This document shows, in pieces, positions 11,916-24,009 of a stretch of 64,000 nucleotides of DNA. Source of the DNA: Marisa cornuarietis (lineage: Eukaryota > Mollusca > Gastropoda > Architaenioglossa > Ampullariidae). Where the stretch lies: the NCBI GenBank assembly GCA_004794655.1, contig SMMW01000555.1:7427501-7491500 (forward strand). The letters are read 5' to 3'. The translations under genes were made by a program, and so were the position numbers. Each line of letters opens with the position of its first letter. The stretch's first letter is position 1. Below the pieces are notes generated by a model. The model made no database searches. It was not told where the DNA came from and saw only the letters and a program-made list of their open reading frames with translations.

Positions 11916-13920
11916 TCGTGACAGTGAATTAAATAAATTGCTCTGAAAATTGACAATAAAAATAGAAATATTATTTAACTACAAGTGACTCTAACTTGAT
12001 AATTGTTTACTAAAGGCTTTAATACTCTTATTAATTAAGAACGCGATCGTGACTTCAGCTAAGTTCCCTCGGGCTTAAAGTTCGTAAGTGTAACAAATAT
12101 TTAGCATACAACAGTTGTCATAACTAAAAAGAAACTTGCGTAGCAAACCTAAGTCAGTGTTGTTGTCCGTGATCTCAGCTGCAGTGTTTTCAATGCATAA
12201 TTGCAGAACGTCTTCCAGCTTAGGATAGAATAAAGAAAGCTGAGGCTGGCATCAGTGGAATGTGGTCCCATCCATCACAGGGGATCGTCGCGACCAGACC
12301 CCATCCACCAAAGCCGCCCCTCCCCCACTTCTGATGTCTGTCCTCCGCCCCATCCGCCCTTCTCTTCCCCGCTGGTTAGCAACGGCGACTGGTTGGCATA
12401 GTCGGTCCTCGTCTGGTTGATGCGTGCGCTGAACGGTTAAATCAGAGAACGCACACACAATAACACACACAGAGAAACATACAGAGAAGCAGACAGACAG
12501 GAGAGGGGAGATTTGCACACCCTCACAAAAGCTAGCACGATAAAAGTGAAATCTGTAACACCTTAACACCCAATCCTAAAAATTAAAAAAACAAAAAACA
12601 AAAAAATCTTCACTTTTAACTAGATGTGCTCATCCTCCTCACAATCAGGCATGTACAAGCACACATTACAGGGTGACTAGTTCTGCTTCTTAAAACCTAT
12701 AAGGAGATAACTCCCATTCCTTACATTCCTCCCTGGCACGGTTCGATCCGTGACAGCAGATCTGCAAATCAGCTGCCACTTTCTTTTCCACGATTTATTG
12801 TAAAAAAAAGCGCTTAAGTATTTGTGACCCTGTCAAGGATCACGCAACGCGCAGACAGGTCACATACAACATACACTGACTACACGGCCTTCCTCACGTG
12901 CTCTTTCACGCAACAAAGTACTAAGACCTGTACGTGAGTTCCTAAATCTCTATAATTTTGGGAGGGCTCGTACTTGTCTTCTTATGGTAATATCAAAATT
13001 GCATAAATTCAAATACTTTTTCAATTCACAAAGAATTTCAGTAATTGAAATCAGCTGCATAGAATATATATCTCTCAATTCTCCATTCATCCGTCGTCAA
13101 TGAACCACAGTTTCGTCTATAAATTCACTCCTCTTTAAATGTTCAAACTAAACAGTTTCTCAAAAGATAAACAAATTTAATGACCAAAACACACTGTCAA
13201 AGTCCGGTCAGAATACACGCACTCACAGTACACTTTCCTATAATAATCCTCCTTGAAACTGTTCAGCTGACTAATATACACGGCACTACGACGTCTACCA
13301 GAATCCACCATCAGAACACACAGCAACTGGGGATCAGTAATAGCACACAGCAAAACTCCAGGCGCAGACGACCTTTCTTTTCTCCTACTCTCAGCAGACG
13401 ACTCCCTACGTCATTCCTCGTCACGCATTCTACATTCTAAACCAGTCTCACAAGCCTACTTTAAAGGGCCACTATCCCTGCCGCTTAAAACATACAAGGG
13501 GAAATAACTTCCCCTGCTAACTTTCCGCCATGGCACGGGTCGATCTGTGACACCCGCCACGACGAAAGCATGTCATGTACTCTGTAAAATGCTGTACTTT
13601 AGTTGAAAAAATGGGACAAGACTAACATTAGCTATTCACTTGTGAGTTGCTCTTTATGTGCAGAAACCAGATTAGAATACATTTTTCACACAAGCATGAA
13701 CACAATTCTTGCAATCAGATTTTAATCAGCACAACGCGGTAAATATAAATATTAACCAATTTAATTTTGAGTGAACAACTAAAAGTGGGATCAAGCTTTC
13801 ATAAATACATATATACAACACCCCTCCTGACAGAAAAAAAGTGAACAAGCATCTTAAATGCAAACATGGTAATACATCGAAATCAGTTTATACAAACACC
13901 TCTCGTAAAAGATCTCAAGT
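11916..13920. mobile_element. LTR-like repeats of a second family
   Basis: Two minus-strand sequences begin almost alike: TGTCACGGATCGAACCGTGC (ending at about 12,756) and TGTCACAGATCGACCCGTGC (ending at about 13,552). Each is followed by a similar purine-rich segment containing AGTTATYTCC-type sequence. A block near 12,860-12,960 recurs at 21,575-21,680. This fits terminal repeats of one LTR family, but I could not fix boundaries or find coding sequence. Confidence 0.45.
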
Positions 13921-13921
13921 G

Positions 13922-14207
13922 TGTTAAATATAATGGATCTAGTTGGTCGACCGTTACTGGCTTGTTGGGTCCAGAAATCTGGCAGTGTCAAATTCAAGTA
14001 ACAGGAAGCCTTCGTAGTCAAACAATGACTATTCAAATTTTTATTCAAATTTTCTACGATAGACTAACGGCGACACACGCCCGCAGGTACCCTGCCAATT
14101 AGCGACGACACACGCCTACAATAACTTTCAACTAGCGGCGACACACGCCCGCTCTAAACCTTATATATAACTAGCGGCAGCACACGCCTGCACTAACCTT
14201 ATAAATA
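13922..14207 (-). mobile_element. Truncated LTR, family with CGGCGACACACGCC repeats
   Basis: Plus-strand start TGTTAAATATAATGGATC, then GACCGTTACTGGCTTG and GGGTCCAGAAATCTGGCAGT, shared with the LTRs at 14,342 and 23,407. It is cut off inside the tandem repeat and joined to the block that also occurs at 28,978. Confidence 0.7.
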
Positions 14208-14341
14208 GCGGCTATCCATTGCACTGATTATTCAGATATTGACACACACAAAAATCTATGTCAGTAAAAATAAAATTAATTAGCGTGAGCTGCAAAGAAA
14301 AATATTTTTTTTTTATATCTTTACAATAATATCAGCTTGAC

Positions 14342-17300
14342 TGTTAATTAAATAACTGGTCTTGGTGTTTGACCGTTACTGGATCGTTTGGGTCCAGAAA
14401 ATCTGGCGGTGTCAACTTCGTAAGAAACACGGAAGCTTTCGTAGTCCAAACAATAAATAGTTCTTTATTTTCAGGTCGATGCAATACTAAGCCACGACAC
14501 ACTTCTCGAACTATTTCTACAATACTCTAACCTACTAGCGGCGACACACGCCCGTCCCAAAACCTTAAAACTCAAGGGCGACACACGCCTACAGTACTCT
14601 ACAGCTTGCATCTTCACTCTCAACGCTCACTTAAACGTGACGCATGCCCTCTCTTGCTCGAACATTTCAGACATCACAGCTTGCGTCATTTATCAAGACT
14701 TAATAATAATAATAATAATCATGCGATCTTATAATGCGCAGAATCACGAATAAGATAGATCGCACTCTCTGCGCAGTACAATTTGATAGAAAGAAACATA
14801 ACAACCAATAGACCGTGAGGTACACATAGGGACACTGAACAACATAAAGATGAGGTACAAGTCAGGAATAGTACTTTGTAAAAAGATATGTTTTAAGAGA
14901 GCGTTTGAATGCAGCCTTGGAGGCTGAGTGGCGAATGTGATGTGGTAGAGAGTTCCACTGCTGAGCAGCACAAAGGGAGAACATCCTTTGTCCGTGACTG
15001 TCTTTGTGAGAGGGAGGGATAAAAAGCGGGAGTCTGATGAGGAGCGAAGGTTTCGGGCAGGAGTTTTGACAGACAAGATTTCATGAAAGTAGCTGGGGGA
15101 GTGACCTTCGAAGAAACCATAGCAGAGAGTTGAGAGCTTGTAGTCTATTCTAGCTTTAACTGGTAGCAAATGAAGAGAGCGAAGAAGTGGTGAGATATGA
15201 TCATGTTTGCGAGTCCGAAAAACGAGACGAGCAGCTGAGTTCTGGACCTTCTGAAGCTTATCAATGAGGTATTGAGGACAGCCAGCAAGAAGAGAGTTGC
15301 AGTAGTCTAATTTAGACAGAATAAACGAGCAAATAAGAATTTTGGTGATTGAGACGGACAGAGTATGGCGAATGGAGCTGATCTTCCGGAGCTCATAGTA
15401 TGCAGATCGACAAATGTGAGAGACATGTTTATCAAGAGACATGTCAGCAGACATTATGTAACCTAAATTACGTGCCGAAGTTACAAAAGGAACATCGGCA
15501 TCGCCTACCCGAACAGAAACAGGCAGTGAAGAGTAAACTCTGGCTCTCCTCTTCGAAAAAAGTAAAGCTTCTGTTTTTCCGTCATTTAGCTTTAACTTGT
15601 TGTTGGTCATCCATAGCCTAATATCCGAAATACAATCTTGGATGCTCTGGATAGTAGTGTGAGCCTGAGAAGGAGAACAACTGGTATACAGCTGGGTGTC
15701 GTCAGCAAAGGATTGATGGGATATAGAGTGAGATTGAATTAGAGTGGTAAGTGGCTTCATGTACAAGATGAAGAGGATGGGACCAAGTACAGAGCCTTGT
15801 GGGACTTCTGAGTGAATAGAGACAAGTGAAGACACGCAGCCATCCACTATAACTGACTGAGTCCTATCTGAGAGATATGACTGAAACCAGCAGAGTGGGG
15901 AGCCTGAGATGCCATAGAGAGTATTGAGTCTGTGAATGAGAGTAGTGTGATCTATGGTATCAAAGGCAGCAAACATGTCTAACATGGTGAGAAATGAGAT
16001 GTCACCTCTATCCAGAGCAGACAAAATGTCATTTGTCACTTTCAGCAGAGCAGTCTCAGTGCTGTGAAAATGGCGATAAGCAGACTGTGATGGAGAAATC
16101 AAGTTTTCAGAGTTCAGATGGGATAGAAGTTGCTTGAGAACTATTTTCTCAAGGATTTTAGACAGAAATGGTAAGTTTGAGACTGGACGGTAATTGTCTA
16201 ATACATTGATGTCGAGGGTAGGATTTTTTAACAGCGGCTTCACTAAGGCTGTTTTAAAGGTGGAAGGGAAAAATGCCAGAAGTCAAGCTATCGTTTACTA
16301 TTTCTGTTAGGGCAGGAAGTAGGAAGTCAAGACAGTCTACCAGTAGAGGGGTGGGAACTGGGTCCAGTGGACAGGTGGTGGGTTTTGACTGGAGTATCAT
16401 GGTCTTAAGCTCGCTTTCCGAGATCGGCTGAAAGGAAGAAAAAGAGCACTGTGGCCTTGCCATATGGTCAATGTGGCTAGCAGGATTGTGCACATACAGC
16501 TGATCAAGTTTAAGCCGAATGTCAAGAATCTTCCGGACAAGAAACTTGCTGAAGGCCTCAGAGAGTGAAGCAGGTGCAATGACTGCAGGCAGTTGCGGCC
16601 TGTTAGTGCGGCCCAGCAGATGGTTGCAGGTCTTAAACATGCTTCGGCTCGACGAGCAAGTGCCGATGTGAGCACGAATGAATGCAGTTTTGGCTGAATG
16701 AACAAGGTGAATGACTGAACGCTTGGCAGCATTTAGCAGCTGCTTATGGACGGTCAGCCCAGACCTACGCCACAACCTCTCAGCTCGTCGACGCTTCGCC
16801 TTAGCTCTCCGCAGCTCAACACGAATGTTAGGGTACCATGGCGCATGTTTCCTGGGGTGAACTTGGGTACACACAGCAGGAGCATGGACTTCCAGCACGG
16901 AGCGGAGAACAGCCACGAGCCTTTCAGCAGAAGTTGAGGGGCAGAGAGCAAGTTCGGTTCTCAGGTCTTCACGAAACATAGACATGTCCATGTCACGAAT
17001 ACGACGAAGAGTGCGAAACACTGGTGTTAGCGGTGGTTGACTGGCTGACAGCTCAAACCGCACACAGTAATGGTCTGAAGAGAGCACATTGGAGACTGTA
17101 ACTGTACGTATAACTTGATCAACAGGTCTGTGCACCACCCAATACAGGATATGCTTTTTCACGTGTGTTGGCTCAGTGAATGACTGGGTGAACTGGAAGA
17201 CATCAAGCAGATCTGTAGTCTTCTTGGTATACTGATGGTTTTCCTCGTCAAAATGGACATTAAAGTCACCCACTACCACAGGTATGCCACTAAGCGTATT

Positions 17301-18502
17301 GCCGTGGTCAAGCATATCATGAAATTCCGATAGAAACATATTATCTGTCAATTTGTTTGTTATATTTGGTGGTGGTCTATATAAACACATAAGGTGAATT
17401 TCTCTGTCTGGTAGTTAGAGTCTTACATTAACAAATTCAAATGACGAGTGCATAAAAGGGAGATCATTAACAAACGCAAGGTGACTCAGGAGAGATGTTT
17501 TAAAGATGACAGCAATCCCTCCTCCGCGACTGACACGGGAAAATAAGCGTATTCTGTAATTAACTGGAGTCAGATCAACACAGACACTCTCATCACCACA
17601 ATCTCTGAGCCACGTTTCAGTCAGTAACATGATGTCCAGATCATTGTCATTGATGAACTCCACGATCTCAGTTCTCTTCTGTGCCTGCTGGTTGGATGAC
17701 ACAGACCGGGCATTAAACAGCGCAATACGGAGATGTAGCGGAGAAGAGCGCTTCCTATCATTGAACGAATGCAGACTGTTCACATGACTAATCGGCACTG
17801 AAATTAGATTGCCAAAACTCACAGTTTTCCTCACCTCTTTCTCAAGAGGATTCTGGCTGCTCACTCTGGCACTAATGACACAAATCTGTCTCTGTTTGCG
17901 ACGACCCGCACGATGCGAGCGAACACGTGGGAGATGATAGCCGATACCAACACGTCTGATAGCAGCGGCAACAATAGGATTAAGCTCAGTTGATGGCACT
18001 GACAGCAGTTTACTTCGTGTGTAAGTGAGACAAACATGAACTCTGTGAAATCTACAGCAAGTAAGGACATCACAGCACAGTGCACTCATAATGTCAACGA
18101 ACGTCTCAAAAAATAATGGGAGACACTTAAACTCCACGTAAATCGATGAATACAACAAAAAACGACTGAGAGCTGATCACTCTATAATATTGCGTTTGAA
18201 ATAAAATCAGATTATTTAAAATGAGAACTATTTTATAAAAATAAAATGCAGTACGATAATATACAATAAGACAATAAAATATTAGAACGGATGATGATTT
18301 AAAGATAGGCTAAGTTTCTGATAAGAGAAAACAGAACGAGCAACAAGAAAACGAGATAAAGAATCAGATCTAAAATCTATGTAATGGCGGATCGAGAATG
18401 TGACCGTTAAAAGTGAAGTCCGCAACAAGGCTCACATCATTCACACTCGCTCACGCGCTCGCTAGGATGACCTAGACCCACTAAAACATTTCATTCGTAA
18501 AA
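14342..18502 (-). mobile_element. Solo LTR split by an L2/CR1-like LINE
   Basis: LTR halves at 14,342-14,700 (TGTTAATTAAATAACTGG...) and about 18,421-18,502 (...CATTTCATTCGTAA) match the two ends of the complete LTR at 23,407-23,916. A 5-bp duplication TTGAC flanks them (14,337-14,341 and 18,503-18,507). No LTR-element coding sequence remains, so it is a solo LTR. Confidence 0.8.
14701..18420 (-). mobile_element. L2/CR1-like LINE, near full-length ORF2
   Basis: Minus-strand ORF2 in 18,158-14,744. An APE-type endonuclease starts LRIALFNARSVSSNQQAQKR and includes VVVGDFNVHFD and LSSDHYCVRFEL. The reverse transcriptase has YRPVSNLPFLSKILEKIVLK, VPQGSVLGPILFILY and the catalytic FADD. Only one nonsense codon (TAA at about 17,415) and one 1-nt frameshift (about 16,255, a CCC/CC run) break it, so it is fairly young. 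The 3' end has an ATT-type tail at 14,701-14,720. I saw no clear ORF1. Confidence 0.9.
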
Positions 18503-18880
18503 TTGACATCATTTGTTAAGAAGAAAATTATTATATACTTTCAAATGCATGATTTGTTTTATATGCATAGGTGAAAATGTGACTGTTTCTGCAGTAACCA
18601 ATGTGAATCAACGCTTAAGGTTTCGTAACTTGTAGAAAAAAATGGCTCATAAAATGGCACCAGGTTCAGGGTAGCACAGTGGCATAGGAAGATACTTGGC
18701 TTTGTGGGGTGGGGGTGAGGGGCAAATTCCCTGCTGAGAGTGAACGACTTTCACATTCTTGCCTCCCTTTTTTGAGGAATGACTACCCCCTTGCCCTGCT
18801 GGTTTCTTCGCCACTGTAGCAGTTTAGTGATCAGTCAAGTGCTGATGGTACTCTTTGTGATTCTAAAGGCAAATCTATCT
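18503..18880. repeat. Duplicated block, right part (pairs with 29,550-29,870)
   Basis: From ATTTGTTAAGAAGAAAATTA to GCCACTGTAGCAGTTTAGTG this matches 29,553-29,872 with few differences. Together with 14,209-14,335 it represents the same ancestral block as 28,975-29,872, split by the solo LTR. Confidence 0.8.
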
Positions 18881-19009
18881 CTTCAGAATTACAGCCTTCA
18901 TCCCAAAAGCGTAACTGCTGTAAATGTTATTCTTACCATAAATGGTGTCTTTGAGGTGTTTTAAGTTATTGAATCGCAGTTTTCCTATTCTGCCCTCCAT
19001 ACTGTATAG

Positions 19010-19520
19010 TATGGACAACTGCTGTTCAAAAACTTGTTTTAATACGTGATGCAGAGTGTAATGTGACGCACGTACACTTACCTTGCATACGCACGACGCA
19101 TATTACACACACACACACACATAACGCTTGACGAGCCCCCGCAGATAACGATGAGGATGAAGAGGTTATAGGAGACGAAGATCTCGATGTTTTTCTTTTC
19201 CCATCCATCCATGGAACTGTTCTTTCTCTCTTTTTTCGTCATCCCCTTTTTCCAAAATGACGACGAACAAAGGGCGCACACAAGACGTCAAACACACAAA
19301 ACAATACAAGACTTACTCCTAACTCATTACACAGAGCATCTTTTGCTGTCTGGCCACCAAAATTGCTCACATACAAAGCCTGAAACCAACAATGTTTTAA
19401 TAATCAATAGCTTAATAATAAAGTTCACTTGTATAGCGCCTTATCCCTACCCTAAGGGCAAGCTCAAAAAAATAAATACATTTTTACAGCACGGTCTACA
19501 GAAAACTCATTGATATCCAG
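19010..19520. other. Spacer with CA run and SINE tail
   Basis: CA run at 19,108-19,122 and a SINE-tail-like AATAATAAAGTTCACTTGTA then TAGCGCC at 19,420-19,445 (minus orientation). No gene recognised. Confidence 0.5.
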
Positions 19521-19539
19521 ATTTTCAGCCCTATGGATA

Positions 19540-20500
19540 GTCTCGTGATACGTCGTTGCACGTTATTCCTTCTGAGCAGTTGCCACATGTCTTATCACAG
19601 TCGAGGCCAAACGAACCCGTATAGTAAGCTTCTTTACAGAAAAGTAACTGTTATCCTGCAGCACACCCTGTCTCACACCTGCCATCATCGATGTTACACA
19701 GACTGTGTTCTGTGCAGGTGCCGCATGTGTTGTTGCAACTCATGCCGTGGTACCAGCTCTGCAGGAGTCATTACAGGACCTTCCCTGATATCCAGCATGC
19801 AGTCGATTGGACATTTTCCGGTTACAATGGTGCATGTTGTTTCCTCAGAGCAGTTGCCGCACGTGCGCTACAGTTGGGACCATACTTTACACTAGGGTAG
19901 CTTGTATCCTTCAGCACATTTTTTGTCATAGCTGCCGGTAGAGAGATTACACGGACTATTTTATGTACAGTTGCCGCACGTTTCCTTGTGGCCTGCACTG
20001 TACGTAACAGTTGTACATAGTTTAGTGCAGGATGGCGGATGATATCCAGCACCGCATAACCTTAAACAATCTCTTGATGAGGCATCGTAAGTACTTCCTT
20101 TGGAACACCTACCACACGTGTTGCTGCAGCCTTCACCAAGGAACCTTTCTTGCTTGTTTCATTCCAATACAGCGACTGATTTCCAAGTACACAACCCGTT
20201 GAGTACACCCCACATACTGGGCTACACACTCTTCCCCTGAACAATGGAACAGCTGCTTGTGTAGTGGACACTTTGTGAGTCCATGTTGCACGCCTCATTG
20301 CAGTATGACAAATAATATCCAGCTGTTACAGGGTGACGTCCCCAACGAGCAGTTTCCATATCTTTCTACGCAGTTTACACTGTAATACAAATTGCTGCAT
20401 ACAGAGTTAAACTGCACACAAAGCCAATGATGGACTGGAAATGTGGGTATTCTCAGGTATGATCCTGTAGTCCGAGGGAAAATGATAGCACTCCACATCA
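19540..20500 (-). pseudogene. Decayed EGF-like repeat gene fragment (MEGF/SREC-like)
   Basis: Minus-strand translation shows cysteine spacing of EGF-like scavenger-receptor repeats in several frames: CSNTCGRCSKGSTYDA then CLRLCGAGYHPPSCTKLC; ETCGNCT with a stop, then KKCAEGYKLP; RTCGNCSEETTCTIVTGKCP; and CSNLYYSVNCVERYGNCS. Roughly five repeats are visible, separated by at least four stops and frameshifts. Such domains occur in MEGF10/11- and SREC-type surface proteins. No signal peptide or membrane segment is attached. A transposon-borne capture is possible. Confidence 0.7.
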
Positions 20501-20643
20501 TCATCGCTTACTACTGCGTTCGTCAAGGTATTTCTGTCAACTTTACTGTGAACGAATCTTGCTTTAACAGGACAATGTCGCATGTAGCAACGAATCCGAT
20601 CGCTCTCCAGTGCAAAAGAAATGACACGCACACGTGAGAACAA

Positions 20644-21570
20644 TACAAATACACGTTTAACTATAACCTATTGCAGTTAAGGATGAACTATACCAAATCT
20701 GGTTCCAATGTTATCATTGCTGAACAACATACACTTTGAAAACAAAATGAGGCAACAATGACAAAATATTTAATACTTATAGGCTTATAGCTAAAGGTTA
20801 GTTTTGGAAAAACTTTCCAGAATTTCATGTTCTTAGATCTTTTTAAGCATTTCGTCTAATCCTTCCTCTCTTGCGGTTTTAGGCATCTGTGGTGAAAGAT
20901 AAAAACTTTTATTATTTTATTATCAAATCACAAATTTTCATATAGTTCTCCAGCATGAAAATGTACAAATCGAAATTAACTTTGATGATTTTGGTTTGTT
21001 TTGTCTCCTTCAGTAACGCTCTCTCTCTATATATATATAACATTAAACAGAGCTTAGTTTATAATGAGAGTTATAAAGTAGTTTTTATGACTCAGACTGC
21101 ACAGTGCACGGTAAAAAAAATCTGATGTCAAGGAGACCAGGTTTTATATAAGGAAAATGCACTGGAGATTTCTATTTATCATAGTCATGCCTGAAATTCT
21201 GGCTAGCATCTAGGCAGCCTTCTTTGTCAAGAAACTTCTAACTTTTGTTACATCAGAAAATTCAAACATCTTTTAAAATGTTCCAAGCCCACATCTAAAC
21301 GTGCCAATATATTGTCACGCACAGGTGCTGGGGCAGAATCTGGCAAAGGGTTAGTCCCTCATAGTTTATATACATTCTCAAATCCCACTGTGCATCCGGG
21401 ATCCTGCATTGTGTGTCCATATGGTTGCACTGCATATCTGGATTGCTGCACATCTATATCCAGCCGGTTGCCATCCATATCCCGAGGTTGGTGCCGATCT
21501 ATATATATATATATATCCAACTGGAACTACTCCCATTGGCATAAAGCTTATGTTAGGAAACGCACCTCCC
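20644..21570. other. A+T-rich spacer, nothing recognised
   Basis: Contains TA runs near 21,037 and 21,500. Short open frames here have no recognisable product. Confidence 0.5.
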
Positions 21571-22815
21571 CGTGTAGACAGGTTACACCACACACAGACT
21601 ACACGGCGCGCTTCACGTGTTCTTTCAATCAACACAAAAAGTTCTGCACATGGGTTTCTCGAGCTGTGTAATTCAGGCGGGGTTTCTAACTAAATCAATT
21701 ATGTATCAAGATATATCAGTAATCAATCTATAAATCAGTAAACATAAATCAATATATCAATGAACGAGCATGAATCAAGACAATGTTCCCCTTCAATAGA
21801 TCGAATCATCACAAACAACTCTTACTTCTACCGCCCCCACTCTTCTCTAGAGTTCCAATTCATCAGTTCTCAAACCGAAAGAGACGTATATACAACGCGT
21901 CCTGCAACGAAAGTCTCATGTCCAATATGAACAGACCAAACTTACTGTTCGTGGTTCATTGTGCATTCACTCCCTCTCTAGCACACATATAGAATTATCT
22001 CCCTTGCTCCGGTTGATTGGCGTAATCCTCACTCCGAGGATAGTACTCCCTGGGGTCAGGCACCCAGCTATTTGAAGGCAGTACTCCCAGTCGTAGGGCA
22101 CTCAGCTCACAGACGACATTAAACTCCACACAGCTCACAGACGATATTATATTCCAGGTAGTAGGGCACTCAGCTCTCTGACGATAATTTAATGCGGGTC
22201 GTAGGGCCCTCGGCTCACTGACGACACTCTTCCTCCAGTCTTCTCGACTCCCTACACTGATTCCATTTACTGCGGGTCGTAGGGCACTCGGCTCACTGAC
22301 GACACACTTCACCCAGTCTTCTTGACTCCCTACACTAATTCCTGAAAATACTTATGCTTTCATGAATACTCAGACCACTGCATTGTCACATTATATTCTA
22401 CCTTCCCAACAATAGTACTTATTTCTTAAAACCTTCAAATCGCATAACCGCTCGTCATTCTCTCTAGACCAAGCATTAAAGAAAAAGGTTATTACAAAGA
22501 TTAATAAACAAAAAACATCCCATACCTTGGCTAGGCAAGGAATTAGGTAAAGTCCCCACTCGCTTTCACACCTTAAAGTCTCCTACGTCCTTACACTAGG
22601 ACGTTAGGTAGGGGAATCAATTAGCTCAGCTCAGCTGGCTTGCAGGGCATTAGTGAATACTTTACTCAGTCGTCCCCTGAACCATACTCGCATTCATCTG
22701 CTTTCACTACATAAAGGGAACTAACTCCTGCTAAAAAAAAACATTGTTCTCCCAACGTATACACACACAAGGGCGACAAACCCTGCTGAGTAAAACCATC
22801 AGGGGCGACGACCCC
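21571..22815. mobile_element. LTR-family-2-like sequence with tandem repeats
   Basis: 21,575-21,680 (GACTACACGGCGCGCTTCAC) matches 12,860-12,960. At 22,066-22,340 units of the form TAGGGCACTCAGCTCACAGA are repeated with variants about five times, spaced about 45-75 bp. No coding sequence found. Confidence 0.45.
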
Positions 22816-22819
22816 CTTT

Positions 22820-23406
22820 CCCTAACAGCTTACAGGTAAAAATTCTACTGGCCAGGCATTACTGCCAGCTCCAGCTGGTTGCTGGGATGTTCTTGGGCGA
22901 CCTCGGTCAGGCCGCCGCCGTTCGCGAGCTGGTCTATTTTCGTGCTGAGAGTTCTCCATGGACATTGTTATTCGTAGGTAATGCCAATTCCGCTCTTGCA
23001 GCAGACCGCCCATGAGTTCATCTGAACTCACTGATGCGTGTATGAGCTCGAGATACTAAATAATAAGGATCTCATATGCAAACTGCTTATACCTGTAAAC
23101 TCACTGAAGTGTGAGCGAGTATCCTAAGACAAAGACGAAGTTGAAAACAATAAACACTAACAAGTAACATACTCTTGGCCATTCTTTTTGTTTCGTTGCA
23201 TTTATAAACATCTTTTCAATATTGGTATGATTTACTTACCATCCTCTGCTTTGTGACTTTCTCTGCCAAAGCACCGTCAAGTTGCTGCAGCTGAGTAACT
23301 TCCTGCAGCGGTAAGATGATAAAAACAAACGAAACAGCAGGACATTTTTGCGCCCTCCTCCGTGACTGCGCCACCAGACCCTTCTCCACCCACCAACGCC
23401 GCCAGA
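22820..23406 (-). mobile_element. LTR-element 5' internal region (PBS, leader, gag-like start)
   Basis: Reading the minus strand, the LTR ends TTATTTAACA at 23,407 and is followed by TC and TGGCGGCGTTGG, a likely primer-binding site. Further on comes QEVTQLQQLDGALAEKVTKQ and, at 23,031-22,822, an Arg/Pro-rich open frame (ARERRRPDRGRPRTSQQ), plausible gag debris. No protease or polymerase follows. Confidence 0.5.
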
Positions 23407-23916
23407 TGTTAAATAACGGGTCTTAGTTTGTTGACCGTTACTGGCTCGTTTGGGTCCAGAAAGTCTGGCGGTGTCAACTTCTCAAGAAAACACGGAACTT
23501 TCGCAGTCCAAAACGTTAAACAATTCTTTACTTTCAGGTTAATGCAAACCACAACACACTCCTGCACTAATTGTAACCCTGCTAGCGACGATACACGCCC
23601 GCTTCAACTTTAAAAACCTAACAGCGACACACCCCTACCATACCCTAAAACCTAAACACTAGCGGCGACACACGCCCGCTTCAACTTTAAAACTTAACGG
23701 CGACACACGCCTACAATATCCTAAAACCTAACTAGCTTCTTCTCTCTCAACGCTCACTAAAACGTTACGCATGCGCTCTCTTGCTCAAACATTTCAGACA
23801 TCACAGCTTGTGTCATTCCTCAAGGCTTGCTTCATTCATCAAAGCTCACGTCATTCACACTCGCTCACGCGCTCGCTAGGATGACCTAGACCCGCTAAAA
23901 CATTTCATTCGTAACA
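23407..23916 (-). mobile_element. Complete LTR (510 bp)
   Basis: On the minus strand runs TGTTACGAATGAAATG to ACCCGTTATTTAACA, with TG...CA ends inside TGTTA/TAACA. Contains three or four degenerate units of the CGGCGACACACGCCCGCT repeat. The same LTR occurs partly at 13,922, 14,342 and 27,865. Confidence 0.8.
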
Positions 23917-23935
23917 TATCTCCCCACTTTAGGAA
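23917..23935 (-). promoter_or_regulatory. Polypurine tract next to the LTR
   Basis: Minus strand CCTAAAGTGGGGAGATA directly precedes TGTTACG, the position of a plus-strand primer in LTR elements. Confidence 0.6.
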
Positions 23936-24009
23936 GAAATTCCACAGGACTTTCTTCAAACAGCCTACGAATGAAATGTACCTTGTTCACATCTCAAATA
24001 TCATACATC

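Noticed and set aside
12252..12569. 105-codon minus-strand open frame
   Set aside because: Low-complexity Cys/Val stretch over CA-rich repeat DNA; no family match.
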